A stretch of 64,000 bases of DNA from contig NZ_BBDN01000006.1 of the NCBI RefSeq assembly GCF_001316265.1, forward strand, positions 62,001 through 126,000, in the 5' to 3' direction. The stretch is from Vulcanisaeta sp. JCM 16159. GTDB lineage: Archaea > Thermoproteota > Thermoprotei > Thermoproteales > Thermocladiaceae. The notes under the pieces were generated by a model. It was not told the DNA's origin. It saw only the letters and a list, made by a program, of their open reading frames with translations, and did no database searches. Below, in pieces: positions 1-9,545 of the stretch (the first letter of the stretch is position 1; each line of letters starts with the position of its first letter). A program made the translations under genes and the position numbers.

Positions 1-26
1 TAATTAATTATGTAGAGGATTATTTA

Positions 27-1190
27 TTGAAGATCGCTGGTTTGTTGTACGTGACTAGGGAGATCAACAGTGATATTGCTAGGTTGATGGTGTATGGTGA
101 TGATGGAAATGCCGAGTTAAGCATTAATCATGAGGTGAGAATAAGGGGTCGTGGTAAGGTAAAGGATCTTGTAAATGCACTGATCCTAAGGTATCTGGGC
201 ACTGATGGCGTACGTAGAATAACAATACTTCTCATAAAGAGGAAAAATAGGATTTATAGGGTTAATGATTTGCCAAGGGCCTACTCACCGCCTGTTGGCT
301 TAATATGGCTTATGTTAATATCAATAATGGTGCTATCAATAATTATTGCTGTATTGAGAATTGTTAATGCAATACCATCACTACACCTAATAATAGTATT
401 GCTCCTATCACCACTTTTAATACCAATTATTTATTCATACATATTACGATTAAAAATTAGACGTGGTGATTTAAGAAATGCACAAATAATAAAGTTTGTA
501 CTGGAGTACGGGGATTTTGATGAGAAGAGGTTTAACGAGGCTTTACGACTTTTATCTAGAATTGAAAATATAAAATCACTAAATGAAATAAGGAGATTTC
601 TAATGCTATTGGTGAGCAACTCAAGAACAAGACCACAAAACTTCTATGAGGAGGAGATAAACGTTAACGACTTAATTAGTAGGTTAGGTATTAGGAAGAA
701 TTATGGCATTTACCTAGTTAATGTAAATCAATGTAACGCGGCATCCATTGGTTTACCCGGCATTAATTACATAATATTAACATCAAGACTTTTATCATGT
801 CTGAGTACCAATGAGTTAATTGCTGTAATAATGCATGAGGTTGGGCATATTGTTCATGGAGACTCCGCAAAGGCATTGTTCTTAATATCGCTGGTTCAAT
901 TGGTGAATATTGCACTAATTACCTATATAATTCCATTGATGAGCCTACCAGCGATACCCATAATTATCGTCGCAATATTCTTCGAAATATTTGGCATGGC
1001 ATATATAATGAAATTGAGCGAGTACTCAGCGGATAAGTACGCCCTCAAGTTTGTGCCGAAGAGGGACTTAGCCATGGCATTAATCAGAGTTACTTGGAAG
1101 GAATTACATAATGAATTGGTAAGAAGGAGATTTATTATTTTTGCATCGCACCCGCCAATATCGAGTAGGTTAGCCAGGATTATACGATAA
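27..1190 (+). CDS. M48-family (HtpX-like) membrane metalloprotease
   Basis: This is a zinc metalloprotease of the HtpX/M48 family, which degrades misfolded membrane proteins. The zinc motif HEVGH is at residues 270-274 and the third ligand lies in EYSAD at about 332-336. Membrane helices are seen near 92-112, 119-141, 285-306 and 309-329. At 387 aa it is about 100 residues longer than a minimal HtpX because of a soluble N-terminal region of about 90 residues that I do not recognise. The start is TTG at 27; an upstream start outside the visible reading context cannot be excluded because the gene lies at the window edge. Family assignment is firm; the substrate is unknown. Confidence 0.85.
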   Translation: MKIAGLLYVTREINSDIARLMVYGDDGNAELSINHEVRIRGRGKVKDLVNALILRYLGTDGVRRITILLIKRKNRIYRVNDLPRAYSPPVGLIWLMLISIMVLSIIIAVLRIVNAIPSLHLIIVLLLSPLLIPIIYSYILRLKIRRGDLRNAQIIKFVLEYGDFDEKRFNEALRLLSRIENIKSLNEIRRFLMLLVSNSRTRPQNFYEEEINVNDLISRLGIRKNYGIYLVNVNQCNAASIGLPGINYIILTSRLLSCLSTNELIAVIMHEVGHIVHGDSAKALFLISLVQLVNIALITYIIPLMSLPAIPIIIVAIFFEIFGMAYIMKLSEYSADKYALKFVPKRDLAMALIRVTWKELHNELVRRRFIIFASHPPISSRLARIIR

Positions 1191-1261
1191 TTGGTAACTT
1201 ACAATATTTCATTAGTTATTTAATGGTTAGTTTAATTTTTGTCCCTAGTTATGGCGTATAC

Positions 1262-1684
1262 ATGGACTTAATTGAGAAAATGAGTGAATTGAGGATGTTA
1301 ATCAATAGGCTAGAGACTAAGTATCCCGAACTATCGGAATTATCATCATTAATAAATGACATAATAATTAAATGCGTATCATTATCAGACGTATTAATGG
1401 ATATATACTCAATCACGGACTCGGCAATTCATGAGTTAATGCTTGAGGAAAACCCAGCATTAATTAATTTAAATTCAACATTAATTAGGAAGTACCTAGA
1501 CATAGTTAGTAATTCTGAGGACTTAAATGATGCGTTGGCCAAGGTAACGCCTCAGGAACGATCATTATTAATTGATGCGATTAGGATCCTTAAGAAAAAG
1601 GGTATTGTTGACCTTGATATTAATTATGATAATGAGGGGCTCAAAATAAAAATAATAAATAGGGCTAGTAATGAGGGTCCGTGA
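1262..1684 (+). CDS. Hypothetical acidic helical protein, coupled to the methyltransferase gene
   Basis: I do not recognise this family. The protein is about 140 aa, soluble, helical and leucine/isoleucine rich, with no cysteine cluster or membrane segment. I prefer ATG at 1262 (MDLIEKMSEL) over ATG at 1223, because the residues added by the upstream start look like untranslated leader. Its TGA stop overlaps the GTG start of the downstream lysine methyltransferase, so the two are probably cotranslated and may be functionally linked. Function unknown. Confidence 0.6.
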   Translation: MDLIEKMSELRMLINRLETKYPELSELSSLINDIIIKCVSLSDVLMDIYSITDSAIHELMLEENPALINLNSTLIRKYLDIVSNSEDLNDALAKVTPQERSLLIDAIRILKKKGIVDLDINYDNEGLKIKIINRASNEGP

Positions 1685-2439
1685 GCAATTTCGATGATTA
1701 CTATGAAAACGCGCTAGAGAAGGATATATATAACCCCAATTTCTTTCCGTATTTTAATATGCCTTACGATGTCCCTTTCGTACCTACGCCAGAGGTCGTG
1801 GTCAGGAGAATGCTTCAGCTAGCAAATGTTAAGAGGGATGAGGTTGTTTATGACCTTGGTTGTGGCGATGGTAGAATAGTAATAATGGCTGCTAGGGAAT
1901 TTGGTGCTCAGGCTACTTGTATAGAAATTAGGAAGGATCTGTACGAACAAACACTTAAGAGGGTTAGGGATTTAGGGCTCGAAGATAGGATTCACGTAAT
2001 TTACGGCAATTTCTTCGAGGAAGACTTGTCTGAGGCTGACGTGGTTACGATGTACCTACTCACAAGCGTTAATGAAAGGATAAAGCCTAAGCTCGAGCGT
2101 GAGCTCAGACCCAGCACCAGGATTGTGTCCCACGACTTTGAGGTTCCCGGCTGGAGACCCTTAATTGTTGAGGATCTATATGAGGAATGGAGAAGCCACA
2201 AGATATACCTATACAAGATATCGGGTCTTGAAGTACCAATACCCGTTAATGAGCTAGAGGAAAAGCTAAAGAACATGCAGCTTAATGAGAAGTACCTGGA
2301 GGTTCTCGAACTGATTGATGGTAATAGGTCCATTGAGGAGATATCAAACAAGATGCAATTAACCATAAGAAGTGTTAGAGATATAGTGAGTGAGTTAATG
2401 AGGCAGGGGCTCATTAAGGAGGTAAGGATTATTAAGTAA
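1681..2439 (+). CDS. aKMT-type protein lysine methyltransferase with C-terminal winged-helix domain
   Basis: Residues 30-180 match the crenarchaeal protein lysine methyltransferase aKMT, an AdoMet-dependent enzyme that methylates many lysines on chromatin and other proteins. Motif I is YDLGCGDGR at 57-65, preceded by the family-typical VPFVPTPEVVVRRML, and a VVTMYLLTSVNE stretch follows at 121-132. Typical aKMT is about 160 aa; this protein is 252 aa, with an N-terminal extension of about 30 aa and a C-terminal segment (about 203-252) resembling a winged helix-turn-helix. The GTG start at 1681 overlaps the preceding gene. The fusion suggests that the methyltransferase is targeted to DNA or nucleic acid (inference). 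Confidence 0.82.
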   Translation: MSNFDDYYENALEKDIYNPNFFPYFNMPYDVPFVPTPEVVVRRMLQLANVKRDEVVYDLGCGDGRIVIMAAREFGAQATCIEIRKDLYEQTLKRVRDLGLEDRIHVIYGNFFEEDLSEADVVTMYLLTSVNERIKPKLERELRPSTRIVSHDFEVPGWRPLIVEDLYEEWRSHKIYLYKISGLEVPIPVNELEEKLKNMQLNEKYLEVLELIDGNRSIEEISNKMQLTIRSVRDIVSELMRQGLIKEVRIIK

Positions 2440-2484
2440 TTTAAATTCATAAAACATTAAAAATAAATTAACTTATCCTATCCA

Positions 2485-3475
2485 ATGAGCGGTTCACCCT
2501 TCATAACAAGTGAGGTTTATGACTTGGACGTTGGAATAAGCACGATAGATGATTTAATAGAAGCCTATAGCCGAATCGGTGGGTTCCAGGGTAGATACAT
2601 AGCTGAGGCGGTGGATGTACTATTAAACATGTACAAAGACCCAGATACTACCGTCTTCTTATCCTTCACGGCAAACCTGGTCTCGACAGGGCTACGAGGC
2701 TTAATAGCAAAATTCATTGAAAGGGGTTTTGCGGATGTCGTAATCACGACAGCGGGTACCTGGACCACGACATAGCCAAGTCAATGGGTGGTAAGTATTA
2801 CCAGAGTTACTTCGACGTCGATGATGTCGAGATGAGTAAGGCGGGTATTCATAGGATTGGCAATATTGCAGTTAGGAAGGAGCATTATGGACCATTAATT
2901 GAGAAGTTCGTGCACTCATCGCTTGAGGACTTATCGAGGATTAAGGAGGAGTGGGGTATTAGGGAGTTGCTTTGGGAGATGGGTAAGAGGATTGATGATG
3001 ACTACTCAATACTTAGGGCAGCGTCAAAGGCTAAAGTGCCAATTTATGTACCTGGTTTCGTGGATGGTGCCTTTGGCACAGCAATACTTACATACAATGA
3101 AATGCAGAGGACGAGGACTGGGGGCAAGCAGGTTAGGGTGGATGTTCTTAGGGATGAGCATGAGCTAATGGACATTGTTTACTCAAGTAAGTCCCTGGGT
3201 GCATTAATAATTGGCGGCGGTATTTCCAAGCACCATGTTATTTGGTGGAGTCAGTTTGCCGGTGGGTTGATTATGTGGTTTACATAACGATGGCTGTTGA
3301 ATGGGATGGGTCACTAAGTGGTGCTCGCCCAAAGGAGGCCATTACGTGGGGTAAGGTGAAGCCAACCGCGAGGCAGGCCTTTGTTCTTGAGGATGCCACC
3401 GTCGTGCTACCCATATTGATACCCTATGTAGTTAAGAAGATAGGCTTTAGGAAGGGTGTTAGGGCCATAGTTTAG
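2485..3475 (+). CDS. dys: Deoxyhypusine synthase (two apparent frameshifts)
   Basis: Deoxyhypusine synthase transfers the aminobutyl group of spermidine to a lysine of aIF5A, the first step of hypusination. The family signatures are all present but lie in three frames: [14 protein letters not shown] near residues 55-70, the active-site region GGGISKHH, and [19 protein letters not shown] at the C-terminus. Near 2757 one C appears to be missing from a C run; restoring it gives AGTLDHDIAK. Near 3254 one G is missing from a G run; restoring it gives [14 protein letters not shown]. Both sites are homopolymers in a normally essential gene, so I treat them as sequencing errors. The corrected length is about 330 aa, as expected. 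Confidence 0.92.
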
Positions 3476-3515
3476 AACGTAGTGCCTTATATAATAAGTT
3501 GAGTGTTATTAATCG

Positions 3516-3749
3516 ATGGGCATGAAAGTGGGGAAAATAAGGAAGAGAGGGGATATATTTATTGAGGAGGTTTTGCTCATAGCAATATCGATGGCGGTGC
3601 TTGTGGCGTTAGTGTCATTGATAAGTGGCTTATTTGGAAATACCGTAACTGGGATAATGCATTTACAAGGCTCTGTTAATAACGCATTAAATGGCTTTGT
3701 GAATGATCTTCAGAAGGTGGTTTCCAATGCTTTCAATTTCACAGGCTAA
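3516..3749 (+). CDS. Small pilin-like membrane protein
   Basis: This 77-aa protein has a basic N-terminus (KIRKRGD) followed at once by one long hydrophobic helix and a short polar tail. That layout resembles an archaeal type IV pilin precursor with a class III signal peptide, where cleavage would fall just before the helix, but I cannot confirm a peptidase site. It overlaps the next gene, so the two are likely coexpressed. It could also be an ordinary single-pass small membrane protein. Confidence 0.5.
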   Translation: MGMKVGKIRKRGDIFIEEVLLIAISMAVLVALVSLISGLFGNTVTGIMHLQGSVNNALNGFVNDLQKVVSNAFNFTG

Positions 3750-4017
3750 GGACATAAGAAACATCGTGAATGAGCTAAGAAGTAGGGGTCTCAGTAAACT
3801 AGATATATACTTAATACTGAGGACGTTAAAACCAGACGCTAAGCTTGAGTACTTGTTGTCACCTAGCGAGCTAGACCTAATTAATAGGGTTAATGGGTTA
3901 AGGGTAGAGCTATATAGAATGAGGAATGAGCTTTATGACCTAGAGAAGAAGGTAAGGAGAAGGCATGAATTAATAATGGGCGTTTATGAGGAATTAATGA
4001 GAAGTAAGACTAAGTAA
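3727..4017 (+). CDS. Hypothetical coiled-coil protein
   Basis: This unrecognised protein is about 96 aa, charged and helical, with a predicted coiled coil in its second half (alternating leucines among many E/K/R residues). I start it at ATG 3727, inside the end of the pilin-like gene, because the reading frame further upstream fully overlaps that gene. The overlap of 23 nt suggests translational coupling with the upstream membrane protein. Confidence 0.5.
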   Translation: MLSISQAKDIRNIVNELRSRGLSKLDIYLILRTLKPDAKLEYLLSPSELDLINRVNGLRVELYRMRNELYDLEKKVRRRHELIMGVYEELMRSKTK

Positions 4018-4071
4018 TGGCTTATTCAGTATAAGAGTAAGTATTAAATATTAAGCTGTATCGTGCTTATT

Positions 4072-5716
4072 ATGACGACAAAATACATCTTTGTAACCGG
4101 CGGTGTATTATCGGGATTGGGTAAGGGTATTACAACAGCATCCATTGGAAAAATCCTACAGGCCAGGGGCTATCGGGTAACTGCCATTAAGATAGACCCA
4201 TACCTAAACGTTGATGCCGGCACTATGAACCCATTCCAGCATGGTGAAGTCTTTGTGACATTTGACGGCGGTGAAACAGACCTTGACCTTGGTCATTACG
4301 AGAGATTTCTCGATATAGAGGTTCCGAAGTACCATAACATTACCAGCGGCCAGGTTTACTATACCGTTATTAGGAGGGAGCGTAAGGGTAAGTACCTTGG
4401 ACAGACGGTTCAGTTAATACCGCATGTCACCGAGGAGGTAAAGAGAAGAATATTACTTGTAACAAAGAGGGAGAAGCCGGATATTGTATTAATCGAGATT
4501 GGAGGTACGGTGGGGGATTATGAAGGACTACCGTTCCTAGAGACTGCAAGGCAAATGAGACTTGAAATGCCCAATGACGTATTGTTTGTTCATGTCGCCC
4601 TGGTCCCCATACTATCGACTACGGGCGAACTTAAGACAAAACCACTACAACACAGCGTTGCTGAGCTTAGGAGAGTTGGTATACAGCCTGACATAATAAT
4701 AGCCCGATCGCCTAAACCATTGGACGAACAGACTAGGAGGAAGATCTCACTATTCACTAATGTGCCACTTGATGCAGTATTTACATCATATGACGTGGAT
4801 ACAATTTACAAGGTGCCATTAATACTCGAGGAACAGGGCTTAGGAAAATACATTGTAAATAAGTTAGGTTTAACCCAGGTGGAGCCTAACCTCGATGATT
4901 GGATAGCCTTTGTTAATGCTCTTGAGGATGGTAAGGAGGAGATTAATGTCTACATGTGTGGCAAGTACGTTAAGCTTCATGACTCTTACATAAGCATTGT
5001 CGAGGCCATCAAACACGCAGCTGCTAAGTTAGGGCTTAAGCCCAACATTGTTTGGTGCGATACTGAGGATATTGAGAAGGACCATATTAAAGTTACCGAG
5101 CTTAATAAAGCAGATGCCGTAATTGTACTGCCTGGATTTGGCGCTAGGGGTGTCGAGGGTAAGATTGAGGCTATAAGGTATGTGCGTGAGAATAACATAC
5201 CGTTTCTAGGTATATGTTACGGTATGCAACTCGCCATTGTTGAGTTTGCAAGGAATGTTGTTGGTCTCAAGGGTGCTCACACCACCGAGGTTGATCCAAA
5301 CACGCCCTATCCAGTCATTGATATAACCCCTGAGGAACAAAATATTGAGGAGTTAGGTGGGACTATGATACTTGGTGATAGAAGAATAAGTATCGTTAAG
5401 GGTACAATAGCTCACGCTATTTATGGAGCTACAGAGATTAAAGAGAGACATAGGCATAGGTATGAGATTAACCCCAAGTTTTTTTGATTTGCTCAGGGAG
5501 AAGGGCTTGGTATTCTCGGCATGGAGGTTGATGTACCTAGGTTGAGATAATAGAGCTACCAAGCCACTACTTCTTCATAGCTACGCAATTCCACCCAGAG
5601 TTTAGGAGTAGGCCGTTAAGGCACATCCACTATTCATTGCGCTATTAAGGGCTGCCTACAATAGAAGGCATGGTTTGTCATCACCATATAGCGTGAATAC
5701 GACTGTATATGCATGA
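4072..5716 (+). CDS. pyrG: CTP synthase (3' end broken by about four indels)
   Basis: CTP synthase aminates UTP to CTP using glutamine. The synthetase domain is intact ([13 protein letters not shown] at the N-terminus, IGGTVGDYE near 145), followed by a class I glutamine amidotransferase with the nucleophile motif FLGICYGMQ near 380. After residue 470 the frame changes several times: a T run at 5479 has one extra base, and bases are missing near 5519, 5545 and 5623. The correct frames read [37 protein letters not shown] and end in YSVNTTVYA with TGA at 5714. FHPEF supplies the His/Glu of the amidotransferase triad. The start is ATG 4072; GTG 4063 is an alternative. Confidence 0.95.
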
Positions 5717-5821
5717 TCAGTCTTCGAAGGCTCTGTCATTCAATCCACCGCGAACTGCATCATCATTAACTTGGTTATTTTACGTGATTGTATTATTTAT
5801 AACCCTTCTGAGTTACTACTC

Positions 5822-7711
5822 GTGATAAGACGCATACTTTGGATAACCATTATTGTTGTATTTATGGCGCTGCCCATGCTTAGTTATGCGCAGGTAACTA
5901 TTAATTACCTAGGGTTAACATTTATTATAACAATCAATCCTTCACTGAAGTAATTAATATAACCAATAATAAATTAATAATACCAATATATCAATACTGT
6001 TCACAGGGAGGTAATGTAACGATTAATGCATACCTAGACCCTCTCTCAAACGAGGGCATAATATCAGCGTCTCTAGTGCTGTACAATGGAACTCTTCTAA
6101 ATGCCCCGGTTATTAGTTATAGTCCCAAGTATGTTAGTATGGAAGTTAATTGTTCATTGCCCATATACGGTGTCTATCTCAGTTTAGGACCTTATGGCCC
6201 ATACCCACCCGAGGCTTGATAATACCTGGTTCAAATATGACGTTCACAATGACCCAGGGTTCCATGAATATATCAATACCCATAACTCCTGGTCTCAACT
6301 ATTTATTTTCAATAGTTAAATTGATAACAATATCGCCTGCCGAGGCTAGTATTGACAATTACCTAACTGCGGAGTTAGGCGTGGAATACGCAAGCATTAA
6401 TATTGATTCCCTAAGTACATACGCTAAAATAACGACTTATATTACGTACTTAAGCAATATAGATATCACGACCAATGGCACAACGTATATCACGGTAACG
6501 CCCTACTACTATGTACAAATAAACAATAATATCCAAAACCTGGTACTGGCTGTTTCATCAAAACCATTAATAATGCTTACAGGAGCACCATGGATTCATT
6601 ACTCTTACAGTAACTGCACAGTGGTTAATACAGGTATTCCAGGAATAACACCGTGGACAACCTATCTGTTATACACGCCCTACTGTTCAATCAATACATC
6701 AATTAGTCCAATAACTGTGAATTTCGTTGATGAATCCATGCAGGAGTTAAAATGCAATAACGTGTTTATAGCAACACAGGGAGGCTCAGTATTAGGTTTA
6801 ACAAGTAATTTAACGTTAAATCCAGAATCAAATAGAGTATTATATATAACCATTAATGGCATGAAAACCATAGGTATTTACCTTAATTCGATACCAGTAT
6901 CTACCATTACAGTAAGTATTCCTTTAATTCCACGTTCAAGTCTATCAATAATTGATAAGGCCGGAAATCCAATAAATGCGTTAATTTATTTAAATATTAA
7001 CGGAACATTGGTACCACTCGTCAATGGTTCATGCATTTACCCAGGTAACTACGATGTATATGCGCTTACGAATGGTGAATTAATGAACCTAGGTACAAGC
7101 GATATTTATCAGGGCAGTTCATTAATGGTGCCAATATTCTCCAATTACACATTGCATGTTGTAATTCCCAATGAATGCCCCGATTTAAGGCTAGAATTAT
7201 TAATTAGGTATGGTAACAACCAGTATATAATTCCACTAAGTGGCAGCAGTGAGGATGTAAACATACCTGACGCCATAATTAATAGTCAGGTACAGGTGGA
7301 ATTATTGGGCAATGGGTCGCTTCTTTATAGTCGCATAATAACAATAAATAATAGTAACCCGGAGGAGCTGGTGATTAATCCGCACATTGTCAATTTCGCA
7401 CCCACTGACCTACTTAATAATGAGTTACCAAATGCAATATTAAATATTGGTGATTTATACTACGTGGGTTCCGGTAGGTACTGCGTTCCAATTAATTCCT
7501 CAATTGGTATGGTTATCTATGGTAATGATATATATGTCGTGAATATACCAGCGGTAATGTCAATGTTAGGGTCTGGACACTGGGAGCTCTAGGCATTAAG
7601 TCATTGCTAATAATATTTGGCTTATTAACGTTGCTTCTCATCATTGTTTTAATGATAAAGGGGCTAAGTAATGGTGGATCTAACAATGATGACTACATAG
7701 TCATTGAATAA
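5822..7711 (+). CDS. Large secreted surface protein with C-terminal membrane anchor (frameshifted)
   Basis: I do not recognise the family. A GTG start at 5822 gives a Sec-type signal peptide (basic RR, a hydrophobic core, then LSYAQ). About 590 residues follow that are rich in N, T, S, I and Y, with many N-glycosylation sequons and a beta-rich look typical of crenarchaeal S-layer-associated or cell-surface proteins. Frame changes near 5915, 6215 and 7578 break it. Past the last one the frame encodes a hydrophobic helix (IKSLLIIFGLLTLLLIIVLM) and a short acidic tail ending at TAA 7709, that is, a C-terminal anchor. The end overlaps the convergent aminotransferase gene by 19 nt. A cell-surface or binding role is inference. 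Confidence 0.6.
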
Positions 7712-8832
7712 CCATTAATCACGTCACTTAGCACTTTTATACCCTCCCTTATTAGGTCAATTCTTATTGATCCAATACTAAGCCTTGCCGTATTCTGTCT
7801 ACCACCATTAATGAAGAACTTACCCCCAGGAACAAACACTACCTTCTGCTTAACACTTCTCTTCAGTAATTCCCATGCATTTACGCCAGTGTTTATGAAG
7901 GCATAGAAGCCGCAGGATGGCCTAAACATTAGGGTATTCGGCAAATAATCGTCTAGCGCCTTGACTAGTTCCTGAAGTTTCCTGGGGTATAGTTCACGTG
8001 CTTTTCTAATAACATCATCTGCGATACCTCTTCTTAATAAGTCGAAAACCAGGTATTGATTAAGCGTCGAGGCTGCAAAATCATGCTGTTCAAGTTTCTC
8101 CAGGTTATTCCTTAACTCACCACTTGCTATTGCAAATCCAATCCTCAAGCCGGGACCGAGGATCTTCGAGAACGTACCAACGTAAATAACATCATTATTA
8201 ATTGCCTTAAGTGCGGGCTCAGTGTTGGGATACAGTGATGTATATGGGTCATCCTCGATAATTATTAACCCATACTCCCTTGCAATCTCGATCAAGTGTT
8301 TTCTCCTATTTCTGCTCAGGGAGACCCCTGTTGGATTGTGGCAGTTGGGTACGGTATATATAATACCAGGTCCATGGGTCTTAACCAACCTCTCTAGCTC
8401 GTGCGTATTCACGCCTTCATCATCGATGGGGACGCTAATTAATCGTGCTCCCTGGAATTTCATGGGTGCGATAGTCTCCACAAATGTGGGGTCCTCGACA
8501 TAGACCACGGTCCTTCTCCTCATTAGTAGTTGTGATAGTAACTTAATGGCGTGTTGAGCACCAGCGGTCACTATTACATCTCTCCAATTGGCGTTTATAC
8601 CAAGGACCCTATTGGCGTATCTCGATAACTCAATCCTCAATTCCCTTAAACCACCAGCGCCTGGATACGCGATAATCGCCTTACCATATTCCTCATAAAC
8701 CCTCTCGAAGGATTTTCTCAACTCATCAAATGGTAATAGGCCTGGGTCAGGTGCACCACTGGCGAAGTTATACTTAATGCCTCTTCTTGCCAACCTGCTC
8801 GCCAACTCAACAGGAGACCAGTACAGTCGCAT
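7693..8832 (-). CDS. PLP-dependent class I/II aminotransferase
   Basis: This 379-aa fold-type I aminotransferase resembles the archaeal 2-aminoadipate/aromatic aminotransferases (LysN-like and MocR-like subgroup). Visible motifs are ASGAPDPGLLPF at the N-terminus, AGAQHAIKLL, VPNCHNPTG (contact with the PLP region), DDPYTSLY, and GTFSKILGPGLRIGF, where the lysine forms the PLP aldimine. The gene is intact. Substrate preference (aromatic, branched-chain or 2-aminoadipate) cannot be read from sequence alone. Confidence 0.88.
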   Translation of the reverse strand: MRLYWSPVELASRLARRGIKYNFASGAPDPGLLPFDELRKSFERVYEEYGKAIIAYPGAGGLRELRIELSRYANRVLGINANWRDVIVTAGAQHAIKLLSQLLMRRRTVVYVEDPTFVETIAPMKFQGARLISVPIDDEGVNTHELERLVKTHGPGIIYTVPNCHNPTGVSLSRNRRKHLIEIAREYGLIIIEDDPYTSLYPNTEPALKAINNDVIYVGTFSKILGPGLRIGFAIASGELRNNLEKLEQHDFAASTLNQYLVFDLLRRGIADDVIRKARELYPRKLQELVKALDDYLPNTLMFRPSCGFYAFINTGVNAWELLKRSVKQKVVFVPGGKFFINGGRQNTARLSIGSIRIDLIREGIKVLSDVINGYSMTM

Positions 8833-8855
8833 TAAGTCCTTACTTGGCTTTTAAC

Positions 8856-9170
8856 CTATTTATGTTCTTCCTGCCAACGCTTCATTAACTCCCTCCTTGC
8901 TCTGTAATACTGCACCACCGAGAATACTACCAGGGCTAAGAATATTAGGAAAATAACGTATGTGAACCAAATCAGTGGTTGTGGTATCTGTACATTGCCG
9001 AACTTTATAATTGTTGGCAATGGAAATGGAATCACGACAATGCCACCAATATTAGAAGACGGTGCATACGCACCGCCAATTCCCGTTGAAATGATGATCG
9101 CTATGATCGCCATAACGGGTATGAGAACCGCAAGAATTATTAGTAAAATACCGAGTTGGTAAAGTCTCAT
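8856..9170 (-). CDS. Small two-helix membrane protein, DUF131-like
   Basis: This 104-aa protein has membrane helices near residues 6-28 and 68-88, joined by a loop containing GGIVVIPFPLP...FG. That loop resembles the GGVVLIGPVPIIFG loop of the gene just upstream, so the two may be paralogues. The downstream position with a 10-nt gap indicates an operon. It ends in a charged tail rich in R, E and K. Function unknown. Confidence 0.6.
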   Translation of the reverse strand: MRLYQLGILLIILAVLIPVMAIIAIIISTGIGGAYAPSSNIGGIVVIPFPLPTIIKFGNVQIPQPLIWFTYVIFLIFLALVVFSVVQYYRARRELMKRWQEEHK

Positions 9171-9180
9171 GGCAATCGCC

Positions 9181-9462
9181 TCACAATATGCCAGGTAGTA
9201 ACATGAGTATCACGAATAGCGCCACAATTATTATCGTAAGTACTATAGCCCACTTAATGATGGATAAGTCATTACCAAAGATTATCGGCACCGGGCCTAT
9301 TAAGACTACGCCACCAACACTTGACTTTCTCTTCTCATTCTCATCCTCCTTTTCCTCCTCGTGGCTCCTCATTACGTCAATTATTATTAGCACAATCCCT
9401 AATAATGCCAGTATTATCGATAGTGTCACTGCAAGGCTCATTACGTAGGCTATATTCATCAC
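9181..9462 (-). CDS. DUF131 (TIGR00304-type) membrane protein
   Basis: This 93-aa archaeal membrane protein carries the conserved GGVVLIGPVPIIFGND loop that marks the DUF131/TIGR00304 family. Helices flank the loop at about 4-28 and 69-90, with an acidic/basic stretch in between. The family has no known function. It is the first gene of a two-gene operon with its probable relative at 8856 and is divergent from the FKBP gene. Confidence 0.72.
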   Translation of the reverse strand: MMNIAYVMSLAVTLSIILALLGIVLIIIDVMRSHEEEKEDENEKRKSSVGGVVLIGPVPIIFGNDLSIIKWAIVLTIIIVALFVILMLLPGIL

Positions 9463-9506
9463 ATTGCACTAATCCTAAAGGGGGATTAAAACCTATTTCT
9501 CTTACA

Positions 9507-9521
9507 GCTTAAAATTTAAAA
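9507..9521 (+). promoter_or_regulatory. TATA-like promoter element for the FKBP gene
   Basis: An A/T-rich box (GCTTAAAATTTAAAA) lies 25-39 nt before the ATG at 9546, a spacing that fits an archaeal BRE/TATA element with a short or absent leader. No experimental support. Confidence 0.4.
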
Positions 9522-9545
9522 GGGTGATCAATTGGTTCATAGCCG

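Noticed and set aside
2485-3475. Programmed frameshifting or stop-codon readthrough in DHS and similar genes
   Set aside because: The breaks are scattered, differ in direction, lie in many different genes and mostly match homopolymer length errors; no common slippery site or downstream structure is seen.
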